A stretch of DNA of 64,000 nucleotides from Marinilabiliaceae bacterium JC017 (GCA_004296775.1 RHGE01000005.1:1-64000); one strand, 5' to 3'; shown: positions 18,120 to 27,017, counted from the first letter of the stretch. Translations and numbers: made by a program. The notes: a model not told the origin generated them from the letters alone.

Positions 18120-18710
18120 ATGAAATTATTTAAGTACTTATTTGATCGTTTTGACCAGAATATATTTCGATGGTTAGTTAAGTTTATATATCCTCAATAT
18201 AAAAGACCTCGAACTGGTTACATGAAGCATTACAAGGTATTGTATCAGTACTTTTTCATGCAAAAAATAATGGGTTTTAATAGGCTTGTTCCATGGCCTG
18301 TAGATTTTAGAAGTAAAATATTAGGTTGGAAGCATATTGAAAAAGGAATTATTTGCGATCCTGGAGATAATCCGGGAATATACATCAATGCTTTTGGAGG
18401 ATTGAAATTTGGAGATAACGTGGAATTAGGCCCAAATATTACGATTGTTACAACGAACCACTACAAATACGATCAAAGAAAAATTTCTAACACAACAGGC
18501 ATAAAAATAGGTAATAATGTGTGGATTGGAGCAAATTGTGTAATTTTGCCGGGATCTATTATTGGGGATGAAGTTACAATAGGAGCCGGATGCGTTATTT
18601 CTGGTGAAGTACCATCAAAATCTACTGTTGTAAGAGGTGATAATAGCATTAAAATAATCCCTAAGACGAAAGATTACGAATGGGATATATATAAAGAGAG
18701 ATTAACTTAA
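18120..18710 (+). CDS. Hexapeptide-repeat O-acyltransferase (LbH family)
   Basis: A left-handed beta-helix acyltransferase of 196 aa, likely adding acetyl or another acyl group to a sugar. The hexapeptide repeats run from about residue 95 to 165 (IGNNVWIGANC, IIGDEVTIGAGCVISG). The probable catalytic histidine is H114 in TTNHYKYD, the usual position in maltose/galactoside-type acetyltransferases. An N-terminal region of about 70 residues rich in aromatics may help membrane association. It closes the glycan module, 10 bp after the PL14-like gene and 18 bp before upp. Confidence 0.88.
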   Translation: MKLFKYLFDRFDQNIFRWLVKFIYPQYKRPRTGYMKHYKVLYQYFFMQKIMGFNRLVPWPVDFRSKILGWKHIEKGIICDPGDNPGIYINAFGGLKFGDNVELGPNITIVTTNHYKYDQRKISNTTGIKIGNNVWIGANCVILPGSIIGDEVTIGAGCVISGEVPSKSTVVRGDNSIKIIPKTKDYEWDIYKERLT

Positions 18711-18728
18711 ATACACATTTCAACATAA

Positions 18729-19382
18729 ATGGAAATAAAAATATTCAATCAACACAACACACTTTTCAACCGTTTTATTGCCGAAATACGGGATGTAAAT
18801 ATTCAACATGACCCGATGCGTTTTCGTCGAAACCTGGAGCGTATGGGTGAAGTCTTTTCTTATGAAATAAGCAAGGTGCTTCCTTATCAGGAAGCTGAAA
18901 TAACCACCCCACTTGGAACTGCCAAGGAAATGTTACCAGAGAGTAATGTGGTAGTTGCTTCCATATTGCGGGCCGGACTTCCGCTTCATCAGGGTATTCT
19001 GAATTATTTCGACCGTGCTGAAAATGCATTTGTTTCAGCCTACAGAAATTATAACGACGACGGGGATTTTGAAATTCACATTGAATACATCTCCTCCCCC
19101 TCTTTGGATGATAAAATTGTTCTTTTAAGTGATCCCATGCTGGCAACCGGGAATTCAATGGAGTTAGCATACAAAGCACTACTGAAAAAAGGAAATCCTA
19201 AACACGTACACGTTGTGGCTATCATCGCCAGCCAAGCTGGCCTTGACTACCTAAAAACCGTGTTGGCAGATGAACCTGTTACTTTGTGGATTGGTGCAGT
19301 AGATGCAGAATTAAATGCCAAATCATACATTATTCCAGGATTAGGAGATGCAGGGGACCTGGCATACGGAACCAAACTTTAA
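18729..19382 (+). CDS. upp: Uracil phosphoribosyltransferase
   Basis: Salvages uracil with PRPP to UMP. The PRPP-binding loop DPMLATGNS is at residues 135-143, ILRAGLP is at 79-85, and the uracil-binding C-terminus GLGDAGDLAYGT is intact. The 217-aa length is typical. Only 18 bp separates it from the acyltransferase gene, so this housekeeping gene appears to be read through from the glycan module, or uses a promoter inside it. Its base composition is less A/T-rich than the genes just upstream, consistent with a boundary here. It converges with folK and overlaps its end by 4 bases. Confidence 0.97.
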   Translation: MEIKIFNQHNTLFNRFIAEIRDVNIQHDPMRFRRNLERMGEVFSYEISKVLPYQEAEITTPLGTAKEMLPESNVVVASILRAGLPLHQGILNYFDRAENAFVSAYRNYNDDGDFEIHIEYISSPSLDDKIVLLSDPMLATGNSMELAYKALLKKGNPKHVHVVAIIASQAGLDYLKTVLADEPVTLWIGAVDAELNAKSYIIPGLGDAGDLAYGTKL

Positions 19383-19867
19383 TCAAGTACAGCAACCCAT
19401 CCATTATCCGAACAATCCATTAGAAGTTCTTTCATGTTCTTCCCAAAAATGGGGTGTAGCATGAGAGACCAGTGATCCTGTAGCGGCATCAACGTAAATT
19501 TGCGTTGATGCAAACGCGGATGAGGGATGGTTAAAACAGGTGTTTCGATGATGTAATCGTTGAAAAATAACAAATCAATATCAATAGGCCGGGACTGATA
19601 CTCAGTTCCGGTTTTTGTTTGACGCCCCAACTCAATCTCTAAACCTTGAGTAATTTCCAAAACCTCATTGGGAGATAAATTAGTCTTCACTTCTATAACC
19701 TGGTTTAAAAAAAGCTCATCCGCATCGAAACCCCAAGCACTACTTTGATAAGTAGCCGATTGTTTGACAATGGAACCAACAAATTCTTCAATCAAACTTA
19801 TCGCTTTCTGAAAAGTACCATTTACATCGCCAAGGTTGCCCCCTAATAATAAAATAACCTGATCCAT
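19379..19867 (-). CDS. folK: 2-amino-4-hydroxy-6-hydroxymethyldihydropteridine pyrophosphokinase
   Basis: Transfers pyrophosphate from ATP to the pterin in folate synthesis. GGNLGD at 9-14, RPIDIDLL at 93-100 and the ATP-site segment HPRLHQRKFTLMPL at 116-129 are the family signatures. Length is 162 aa, normal for a stand-alone HPPK. Transcribed toward upp, with a 4-base overlap of the two stop ends. It is divergent from sppA across about 150 bp. Confidence 0.96.
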   Translation of the reverse strand: MDQVILLLGGNLGDVNGTFQKAISLIEEFVGSIVKQSATYQSSAWGFDADELFLNQVIEVKTNLSPNEVLEITQGLEIELGRQTKTGTEYQSRPIDIDLLFFNDYIIETPVLTIPHPRLHQRKFTLMPLQDHWSLMLHPIFGKNMKELLMDCSDNGWVAVLD

Positions 19868-20015
19868 CTTTTCTAATCCTTATTTAAATCATCGATTTGG
19901 TCCACAAATCTTATCGGCTATAAAATATTCGTAAAGATATTATGCTTTTTTTTGATATTTTTGTTTAATTGCTAAACGACAAAAATACATCGCATTACCA
20001 CAAAACCTTAATATC

Positions 20016-21770
20016 ATGAGTAATTTTTTTAAGTATTTTTTTGCAACTATCCTGGGGGTCATCGTCAGTACCCTGCTTATGGTCTTTATCCTGGTTGGCA
20101 TCATAGCATCAGGAGACAAAGAAGTTAAAATTGACGAGAATTCCATTTTAGTTCTTGAACTGAATCGCCCCATTGTTGAAAGGGTTGTTGAAGATCCTTT
20201 TGAGGAGGCCTTTGCCTCTCTATCCGGAAAACCCACACCTGAGGGATTAAACCGGATTCTAAAAAACATTGATAAGGCAAAGAAAGATCCTAAGATTGTT
20301 GGCATCTACCTGGAATCAGGAAGGCTTAATGCCGGCTACGCTACCATTGAAGAGATCAGGAATGCGTTAATTGATTTTAAAGAGTCGGGTAAATTCATCT
20401 ACAGCTTTGCCCCTATTTATTCTCAGAAAGCCTATTACCTGGCAACAGCAGCAGACAAAATATACCTGAATCCAAGCGGCATGCTAGAATTCAAAGGTTT
20501 ATTCGCACAACGTACCTTTTTCAAAGGAACACTCGATAAGATTGGCGTTGAAATGCAAATTTTCAAACATGGAAAATTCAAGTCGGCCGTGGAACCCTTT
20601 ATCCGTGAAGAGATGAGTGAACCAGCTCGTTTACAAACCGAAACATATATTAACTCCATGTGGCACCACCTGGTAGCAAAAATAGCTGACCAAAGAGATA
20701 TATCAGTGGACAACCTCCAGGAACTGGCCAACGACATGCCCATGTTCAGGGAACAAGATCAACTAGTAGCAGCAGGATTGATCGATGGTTTAAAATATAA
20801 AGACGAAGTAATTACCGAATTAAAAGAACTGACAGATACACCAGATGACGAAGACCTTGAGAGTGTAACACTTAAAAAATATGCCAAAGTATTTGTAGCC
20901 GGAGAAAATAAAGGTCTGGCCAAAGATAAAATTGCAGTGATATACGCCGAAGGAGAAATAGACGGTGCTAATCCAAACGAAGGTATCCGTTCAGAAAAAA
21001 TATCAAAAACGATACGCAAAGCCCGTCGTGATGAAAAAATTAAAGCCATTGTCTTTCGAATTAACTCTCCGGGTGGCTCAGCACTGGGATCAGAAATTAT
21101 CTGGCGTGAAGTGAAGCTAGCTCGCGAAACTAAGCCGGTTATCGTATCGATGGGCGACCTGGCGGCCTCAGGTGGATATTACATTGCTTGTGAAGCCGAC
21201 ACCATTGTTGCACACCCAACCACACTAACCGGATCAATTGGTATTTTTGGCATGATACCCAACACCGCAGGCTTAATGAAGAAAATCGGTATTAGCTTCG
21301 ATGGTGTAAAAACCAACAAATTTGCCGACATGCCAAGCATCAATCGTCCATTCACCAAAGAAGAGAGAGCACTGCTTCAAAACTACATAGAACTGGGTTA
21401 TCAGAATTTCATTCAACGTTGCGCCGATGGCCGAGACACCAGTACCGATGCCATTGATAAAATTGGTCAGGGACGTGTATGGAGTGGCGAAAACGCAGTT
21501 GGTATCAATTTGGTTGATATCCTGGGAGGCGTAAATGATGCCATTGATATTGCTGCTGAAAAAAGTGGTCTTGAGAAATACCGCATTGTGGAGCTTCCTG
21601 AAATACCTGATCCGCTTCAGGAGTTTATTAAAGAACTGACGGGAGAAGCAAAAATGTTTGTAGGTAAAAGCCTGATGGGCGATGAATATAAATACCTGGA
21701 AACAATTGAGAACCTGAAAAACGGATCACAAATTCAGGCCCGAATCCCTTATAATCTTGAAGTAAATTAA
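20016..21770 (+). CDS. sppA: Signal peptide peptidase SppA, 67K type
   Basis: Inner-membrane protease that degrades cleaved signal peptides and, in some bacteria, supports stress survival. One N-terminal membrane helix (about residues 9-33) is followed by two ClpP-like domains, the long 67K architecture (584 aa). The catalytic dyad is visible: the general-base lysine in FKSAVEP (K189) and the serine in MGDLAASGGYY (S385). Tandem domain spacing agrees with the E. coli form. A hairpin at 21790-21824 follows the stop. Confidence 0.95.
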   Translation: MSNFFKYFFATILGVIVSTLLMVFILVGIIASGDKEVKIDENSILVLELNRPIVERVVEDPFEEAFASLSGKPTPEGLNRILKNIDKAKKDPKIVGIYLESGRLNAGYATIEEIRNALIDFKESGKFIYSFAPIYSQKAYYLATAADKIYLNPSGMLEFKGLFAQRTFFKGTLDKIGVEMQIFKHGKFKSAVEPFIREEMSEPARLQTETYINSMWHHLVAKIADQRDISVDNLQELANDMPMFREQDQLVAAGLIDGLKYKDEVITELKELTDTPDDEDLESVTLKKYAKVFVAGENKGLAKDKIAVIYAEGEIDGANPNEGIRSEKISKTIRKARRDEKIKAIVFRINSPGGSALGSEIIWREVKLARETKPVIVSMGDLAASGGYYIACEADTIVAHPTTLTGSIGIFGMIPNTAGLMKKIGISFDGVKTNKFADMPSINRPFTKEERALLQNYIELGYQNFIQRCADGRDTSTDAIDKIGQGRVWSGENAVGINLVDILGGVNDAIDIAAEKSGLEKYRIVELPEIPDPLQEFIKELTGEAKMFVGKSLMGDEYKYLETIENLKNGSQIQARIPYNLEVN

Positions 21771-21789
21771 TAATTTAGCAGCCTGAAAC

Positions 21790-21824
21790 CGACCCGGCAT
21801 CTCTTGTGAGTTGCCGGGTTCATA
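21790..21824 (+). terminator. Hairpin between sppA and lpxK
   Basis: ACCCGGCA (21792-21799) pairs with TGCCGGGT (21812-21819) across a 12-base loop. The following T tract is weak, so read-through to lpxK is possible. Its position means any lpxK start upstream of 21833 would lie inside the hairpin, which argues against it. Confidence 0.65.
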
Positions 21825-21832
21825 TTTATCTA

Positions 21833-22888
21833 ATGGGAATACGAAAACTACTTTGGCCTCTGTCTATTATCTACGGAGGCATTTTAATGCTTAGAAATAA
21901 ATATTTTGACTGGGGTTGGTTGCCATCGCAACGCTACAACCTGCCAGTAATCTCTGTGGGTAATCTTACGGTAGGCGGAACAGGCAAAACACCCATTACC
22001 GAGTACCTGATTCGCCTTTTAAATAAAGAGCACCAACTGGCACTGCTCAGCCGCGGGTATAAACGCAAAACCAAAGGAGTGATTATCTCCAGCAATCACA
22101 GCACAGCTGATGAAATAGGAGATGAACCTTACCAGGTAAAACACAAATATCCGGGAATAACCGTAGCTGTTGCGGAAAAAAGAACAGAAGGAATTGAACG
22201 GCTGATGGTGGAAATTGATCCTGAAATTATTCTATTGGATGATGCCTTTCAACACCGGTATGTATCGGCTGGATTATCTATTCTTATTGTGGATTATTAC
22301 CGCCCGATCTGGAAAGACTTCCCTTTTCCGGCAGGTAACCTGAGAGAGCCACGATCCGGCAAACAAAGGGCAGATATTATTATCGTGAACAAATGTCCAC
22401 GGAATCTTTCCGAAACAGAAAGGCGTCAGATGATTAAAAAAATTAAGCCTCTGCCCCATCAGCAAGTATTCTTCACCTACATCGGTTATTCAACACCAGT
22501 AGCCTTAAAGAAAGAAGTTACGGTAACGCCCGGAAAAGAGATGGATGTGTTGGCCCTTACCGGCATTGGCTATCCCAAGCCATTTTTTGAATATCTAAGC
22601 TCCTGTTACAATAAGGTAAACACCCTTACTTTTCCTGACCATCACGATTTTACAAAGAAAAATATTGACACCATCACGCAGGTTTTTTCCGACACAAAGA
22701 ATGAGAAAAAAGCCATTATCACCACAGAGAAAGATGCTGTTAGATTAAAAAACCTACCTTATCTTTCCGAAGAGATAAAAAAACTAATTTGGTACATTCC
22801 CATTGAAACCAGATTTTTATTCAACGATAAAGAAAAGTTTGACCAAATAATCACCAACTATGTTGAAAAAGATAAACGAAACAGCTGA
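21833..22888 (+). CDS. lpxK: Tetraacyldisaccharide 4'-kinase
   Basis: Phosphorylates the 4' position of the lipid A precursor at the inner-membrane face. The Walker A motif GNLTVGGTGKTP is at residues 43-54, with a single N-terminal hydrophobic anchor (LLWPLSIIYGGILML) before it, as in other LpxK proteins. I chose ATG 21833 (MGIRKLLWPLS) because an upstream in-frame start at 21806 would fall in the terminator hairpin. Other motifs: ILLDDAFQHR and TEKDAVRLKN. The 351-aa length fits. The last 29 bases overlap the purine nucleoside phosphorylase gene. Confidence 0.95.
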   Translation: MGIRKLLWPLSIIYGGILMLRNKYFDWGWLPSQRYNLPVISVGNLTVGGTGKTPITEYLIRLLNKEHQLALLSRGYKRKTKGVIISSNHSTADEIGDEPYQVKHKYPGITVAVAEKRTEGIERLMVEIDPEIILLDDAFQHRYVSAGLSILIVDYYRPIWKDFPFPAGNLREPRSGKQRADIIIVNKCPRNLSETERRQMIKKIKPLPHQQVFFTYIGYSTPVALKKEVTVTPGKEMDVLALTGIGYPKPFFEYLSSCYNKVNTLTFPDHHDFTKKNIDTITQVFSDTKNEKKAIITTEKDAVRLKNLPYLSEEIKKLIWYIPIETRFLFNDKEKFDQIITNYVEKDKRNS

Positions 22889-23672
22889 GTTTTTGCTGGG
22901 GAAGACAAAATGTCAACCAAAGGCAGCCATTATTCTAGGTACTGGCCTGGGGGGCTTAGTCGATGAAATTGCCATTGAGCAATCAATCTCCTATGCTGAC
23001 ATCCCCAATTTCCCCATATCGACCGTTGAAGGGCATGCCGGCCGCCTCATCTTTGGAGAAATTAAAGGGGTAAAAATCGTAGCCATGCAAGGACGCTTTC
23101 ATTATTACGAAGGCTACTCCATGCAGGAAGTGACTTTCCCGGTACGCGTAATGCATCAAATGGGGATTAAAAACCTTTTTGTATCCAATGCCAGTGGCGG
23201 ACTAAATCCCGATTTTAAGGTAGGCGATATCATGATCATCTCTGACCACATAAATATGTTTGGCGCTAACCCGTTAATCGGAAAAAATCTGGCTGAATTG
23301 GGGCCACGTTTTCCTGACATGAGCGAACCTTATAGTAAAAAATTAATCAGCCAGGCGCTTTCAATCGGTGAAAAAAATAACATCAGCTTAAAACAGGGTG
23401 TCTATGTGGGTACGAGTGGCCCTACTTTTGAAACCCCATCAGAATACAAGATGTTCCGTATTTTAGGAGCTGACGCGGTAGGTATGTCAACCGTGCCTGA
23501 AATTATCGTGGCCCGCCATATGGATATGCCCTGCTTTGGCATCTCTATCATTACCGACTCGGGTGTACCGGGACAGATTGTGGAAGTATCGCACGAAGAA
23601 GTACAAAAGGTAGCTGCTGCAGCCGAGCCTAAGATGACCCAAGTGATGAAAGAACTGGTTGCTTCGCTGTAG
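22860..23672 (+). CDS. punA: Purine nucleoside phosphorylase (trimeric type)
   Basis: Splits inosine or guanosine with phosphate to the base and ribose 1-phosphate. Typical segments are ILGTGLGGL (25-33), VEGHAGRL (phosphate site, near 57), SNASGGLNP (near 113) and the purine-site stretch GTSGPTFETPSEYKMF, followed by GADAVGMSTVPE. Length 270 aa. The ATG at 22860 gives the usual opening (MLKKINETAEFL) and overlaps lpxK by 29 bases in another frame, suggesting coupled translation. A strong terminator follows at 23718-23758. Confidence 0.95.
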   Translation: MLKKINETAEFLLGKTKCQPKAAIILGTGLGGLVDEIAIEQSISYADIPNFPISTVEGHAGRLIFGEIKGVKIVAMQGRFHYYEGYSMQEVTFPVRVMHQMGIKNLFVSNASGGLNPDFKVGDIMIISDHINMFGANPLIGKNLAELGPRFPDMSEPYSKKLISQALSIGEKNNISLKQGVYVGTSGPTFETPSEYKMFRILGADAVGMSTVPEIIVARHMDMPCFGISIITDSGVPGQIVEVSHEEVQKVAAAAEPKMTQVMKELVASL

Positions 23673-23717
23673 CTTTATCCTTCTGATAACACATAAAACA
23701 ACATCACAATATATTAG

Positions 23718-23758
23718 TATCCCTGGCTGAAAAATATTTCAACCAGGGATCTTTTTTA
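23718..23758 (+). terminator. Intrinsic terminator after purine nucleoside phosphorylase
   Basis: ATCCCTGG and CCAGGGAT flank a second short stem (TGAAA/TTTCA) with one mismatch, and CTTTTTT follows on the plus strand. Confidence 0.85.
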
Positions 23759-23921
23759 AGGGTCATTAATCCATACATGATCCCTAATTACGCACAACTT
23801 AACCAAATTTCATACACCAAATATATCCACCATTCAATTCCTGTTTACATTTTGATAGTTTGTAAGTTTTTGGAGCCTTTTTTAGATTTTTTATAAGCTC
23901 AGGACGATTCCTCCTTATAGT

Positions 23922-24092
23922 CTATCACACCACTGAAGCAATATGTCATGCCACATCTTTATTTTATGACACCACTTTATGTTTTAGTCATGCCACCTTA
24001 CATTCTATCAGGCCACATTTACTTTTGACGACACCACGAAACGATTTAGCGATCCCAGGTTACATTTTATCACTTCAGCCTTTTACATTCTT
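23922..24092. repeat. Degenerate 21-bp tandem array A (eight units)
   Basis: Read on the minus strand, units begin with GTGG(C/T)(A/G)T and continue with an A-rich part. On the plus strand the matching CCAC (or degenerate) tetramers start at 23930, 23951, 23972, 23993, 24013, 24034, 24055 and 24075, giving steps of 21, 21, 21, 20, 21, 21 and 20. Units alternate loosely between GTGGCATGA and GTGGTGTCA forms. There are no spacers, so it is not CRISPR. Multiple roughly 20-bp repeats of this style occur at the ends of IS21-family elements; a decayed IS end is one reading, a protein-binding array another. Confidence 0.75.
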
Positions 24093-24155
24093 TCGTTTTT
24101 TTTAAGCTGATAAAAACTTAATTGATGATTTTAAAATACATCCACGGAAGATTAG

Positions 24156-27017
24156 TTATTCCTTTTCCACTCCCACCACACAGGTTAACTTAGTCACTTC
24201 TTTCTTGCCTGATGGATAAAACGTACTGATATAAATGATATAGATGCCTGGTTTGGCTTTTTGACCAGCATCACCCAGCCCATCCCAGGTAAAAAAACCT
24301 TCGGTACCCATTAATTGCTTATCTGCTAATCGACAAATTTCATATCCTGAGGGATGATAAATACTTACCGTGACCATTCCTTCGGGTTCGAGATTTCTGT
24401 AATTTAACATCAAGCGATCGTCCATGCCATCGCCATTTGGGGTAAAAACTTCCGATTGTAAAGAGAATCGGTCTTCTTGCATGTTATTAGAAGCAAGGGC
24501 CTGAGAATTTCTTGCAGTAGGTGTGGCATAACCAACATCAGCCGAAGCGGTACGCCAATTTTGCGGATCATTTGAAGAATACTCCACGAAGACACGCTCC
24601 AGTGAAATTCCTTCAGCCGAATTTAACAAGGCGTAATGCATATCCCTGGAATAACAAAGACTATCGATTTTTTGTCCGGCCTGGTTGGTTAATGCTAAAC
24701 ATCCTTCATCATCGGGCAAAGAAGGAAAAGGATTGACATTTAAAATCAAGTGGGGATTTTCACATCTATAATCCTGCATCAGCAAAAGACTATCGGGTGT
24801 AAACACGAAGTAGTCTTCCGGGAAGAGCAACCGGTGCTGATTGGTAATCCCAAACAGCTTTTCTATTTTACCATACTGTTGACATTGGGCCAAACGCAGA
24901 TCCGACAGATCGATAATTTTATCGGACCGGTTGAAAACTTCAATAAAATCTTCGCCTCCTGATAAAGGATTAAAAAGGATTTCATTTATCACCACATCGC
25001 CCGTTTCTACTGTATCAGACGCACCAAATCGAAACTCCCTTGATAGCTCCAGGGAATTTCCGGCAACATCTTGTAAGCCCAGCTGCTTCAGGCTGTAAAT
25101 TTGATTTTTCTTAAATACGCCCTCAAAGCTTATCACTAAGGAAGTCATAAACACACTGTCGATGGCCGCCACATTATATCCCACCTCATTAGATGAAATG
25201 GTAATCGCATCTGTCGTTATTCCGTCAAGAATAACGCTCTCAGTAAAAAATATTTTAAGCGTACTGTCACTAAGCATTGACAAATGATGAACCTGAGGTG
25301 CAACGTCATCTTTATTTTCCCCGACAATAGAATTCACATACCCGGGCGTTCCTCCATTAAAATCCACGGAATAACCCCAATTATCTGAAAGCCCGCTGCG
25401 GTTATCCCTGTCAACACATTCCATCGACCAACCACCATCATCTTTAAAGTTAAGCTCACTAAATCTTTCAGCTGAATAAAATAGTGCATCACTCACTTCC
25501 CCTGTAGGCGTAACAAAAACTATCCGACAAACCTCATTGGTTAATATCGGCCATGAGCTAACGGAAAGGGCATTGTGATAATTCTCCCATAACTCCTTCT
25601 TAGAAGATGGAAAAAGGATCACTAAGTCACCCGGCTCTACCAAATAATCATTTAATACAACATGTTTATCATTCACGCTGAGTATCCATCCTTCCAGCGA
25701 TAATGGAAAAGGTGACCGATTAACCAATTCAATAAATTCACTATCGGGCAATCCAACCACCGGAGAAGGATCCGTCATTATTTCAGAAAAAACCAAATCA
25801 TGCCGATGCCCCAAATAATAAAACAACGGCACCTTGTTGGTTACAATAGTATCTCCTCGCCAGTCATAAACATTGCTTATCCGAAGCTCGTTGTGATGAC
25901 CTTCGGGAATTGCTTCTGAGAAAAACACCTTTAAAGTATCCTCGCTTGCAATAAGATTGACAGGCCTTATATTATCAGGAAGCAAAACAAGGTTTGCCTG
26001 AGAGACAGTGCTATTATCTAGGGTATCAGAAAAAATTAGATCAACTTGATGTGCTGATACCAAACAAACAAAATCAAGATAATTACGACGGTATTCGAAA
26101 GATATAATCGTATCTGTTATAGAATTACCAGACAAATCCCTCAGGCCTGAAATCAATAAGTGCTCCTCCTCCACATCCTTTAATCCCGGATCTAAAAACA
26201 GTGAGACCTGGGATTGCTCAAATGTATCCACAGTCACTGCTGAAATAATGCAGTCGCTGTTTTCTATTAATGAAAAAGCTGAAGGAAGAACTGTTTCCTG
26301 ATCCAATAATTCAGAAAAGACCAGACTCATGTGAGAACCGTTAATTAATTCCCAACTATTTAACCACGGTATGTCGCGATCCACAAAGGTCTCCCCGGAT
26401 ATTGAAATATCATCAACGAAAAACTTCTGACTTCTCGTAGCTGTGTATTTACAATAAATCCCAAAGTATTGAGAAGTAAATCCTATTGGATAAGTGCTCG
26501 ACCCTTCTAATTCCCATCCATTACCAACATCTGCCATTAACGACCACACATCCCCTTCCCGCGTAACTTTAACTCTCACATTGACATGAGAAACATCTAC
26601 ACGATCATCAAGTCCATCAATCAAAAGGGTTGATTTTCCATCCTCCTTCACATGAAGACAGATATCATCAGTTGACTTTCCTATTTCCACATAGACGGCA
26701 TTTGAAAGATTGTCAATTGTAGGACTATCTGCCACCAGATATATGCGTAAATAATTACTCGAAGAAGGATTAAAGGCTAACTCAACTGAAACTTCCCATG
26801 TTGCATTTTCAACCACCTCGCTCCTTGTGAACAGGTATGCGTCAGAGGTTTCTGCCGGAGCGGTGAGTTGCAGTTGACCTTGATCATTAACACTAAAACG
26901 ATCAGTAGACCCTATCCATTGAGGCCCATTTAAAAAATCTCCATCGTCAAAACTCTCCTTAACTTGTGCGGCACAGAGTTGAGACACAGCGTAAAAAAAG
27001 ATAAAAAAGCGTTTCAT
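24156..27017 (-). CDS. Large secreted lamin-tail-domain protein
   Basis: A 953-aa exported protein. A signal peptide is at residues 1-17 (FFIFFYAVSQLCAAQ). A jelly-roll-like region covers about 20-210. Two lamin-tail (LTD) domains lie at about 405-510 (SEIMTDPSP..SEFIELVN) and 685-800 (INEILFNPLSGGEDFIEVFN), each preceded by Ig-like SbsA-type segments (LVFSEXLD, LKIFFTESV). The C-terminus (855-953) begins VFTPNGDGMDD and ends in an Ig-like FlgD/gliding-type module with WDG and GIYIIYIS, the kind of tail used for type IX secretion or surface attachment; which one is inference. Bacterial LTD proteins often accompany secreted nucleases or adhesins, but no enzyme domain is visible here. Confidence 0.82.
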   Translation of the reverse strand: MKRFFIFFYAVSQLCAAQVKESFDDGDFLNGPQWIGSTDRFSVNDQGQLQLTAPAETSDAYLFTRSEVVENATWEVSVELAFNPSSSNYLRIYLVADSPTIDNLSNAVYVEIGKSTDDICLHVKEDGKSTLLIDGLDDRVDVSHVNVRVKVTREGDVWSLMADVGNGWELEGSSTYPIGFTSQYFGIYCKYTATRSQKFFVDDISISGETFVDRDIPWLNSWELINGSHMSLVFSELLDQETVLPSAFSLIENSDCIISAVTVDTFEQSQVSLFLDPGLKDVEEEHLLISGLRDLSGNSITDTIISFEYRRNYLDFVCLVSAHQVDLIFSDTLDNSTVSQANLVLLPDNIRPVNLIASEDTLKVFFSEAIPEGHHNELRISNVYDWRGDTIVTNKVPLFYYLGHRHDLVFSEIMTDPSPVVGLPDSEFIELVNRSPFPLSLEGWILSVNDKHVVLNDYLVEPGDLVILFPSSKKELWENYHNALSVSSWPILTNEVCRIVFVTPTGEVSDALFYSAERFSELNFKDDGGWSMECVDRDNRSGLSDNWGYSVDFNGGTPGYVNSIVGENKDDVAPQVHHLSMLSDSTLKIFFTESVILDGITTDAITISSNEVGYNVAAIDSVFMTSLVISFEGVFKKNQIYSLKQLGLQDVAGNSLELSREFRFGASDTVETGDVVINEILFNPLSGGEDFIEVFNRSDKIIDLSDLRLAQCQQYGKIEKLFGITNQHRLLFPEDYFVFTPDSLLLMQDYRCENPHLILNVNPFPSLPDDEGCLALTNQAGQKIDSLCYSRDMHYALLNSAEGISLERVFVEYSSNDPQNWRTASADVGYATPTARNSQALASNNMQEDRFSLQSEVFTPNGDGMDDRLMLNYRNLEPEGMVTVSIYHPSGYEICRLADKQLMGTEGFFTWDGLGDAGQKAKPGIYIIYISTFYPSGKKEVTKLTCVVGVEKE

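Larger units (their letters stand above)
23673..24155. other. 483-bp intergenic stretch between convergent genes
   Basis: No believable coding frame. It contains the phosphorylase terminator (23718-23758) and the 21-bp tandem array (23922-24092). The remainder is A/T-rich. The lamin-tail gene converges on this stretch from the other side and has no separate terminator that I could identify. Confidence 0.6.

Noticed and set aside
18711-18728. Search for an attachment-site copy of the tRNA-Glu 3' end at the far border of the radC-upp module
   Set aside because: I saw no copy of the tRNA 3' segment near 18.7 kb or elsewhere beyond the three tRNA genes, and there is no integrase, so an integrative island is not demonstrated.
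18775-19179. 134-codon antisense frame inside upp
   Set aside because: It is a shadow of a strongly conserved gene and its product resembles no family.
21806-21832. TTG start for lpxK at 21806
   Set aside because: These codons fall inside the sppA terminator hairpin and add residues absent from the family; ATG 21833 is used.
23922-24092. Array A as a CRISPR array
   Set aside because: Units lie head to tail at 20-21 bases with no spacers, the repeats are degenerate, and no cas genes are nearby.
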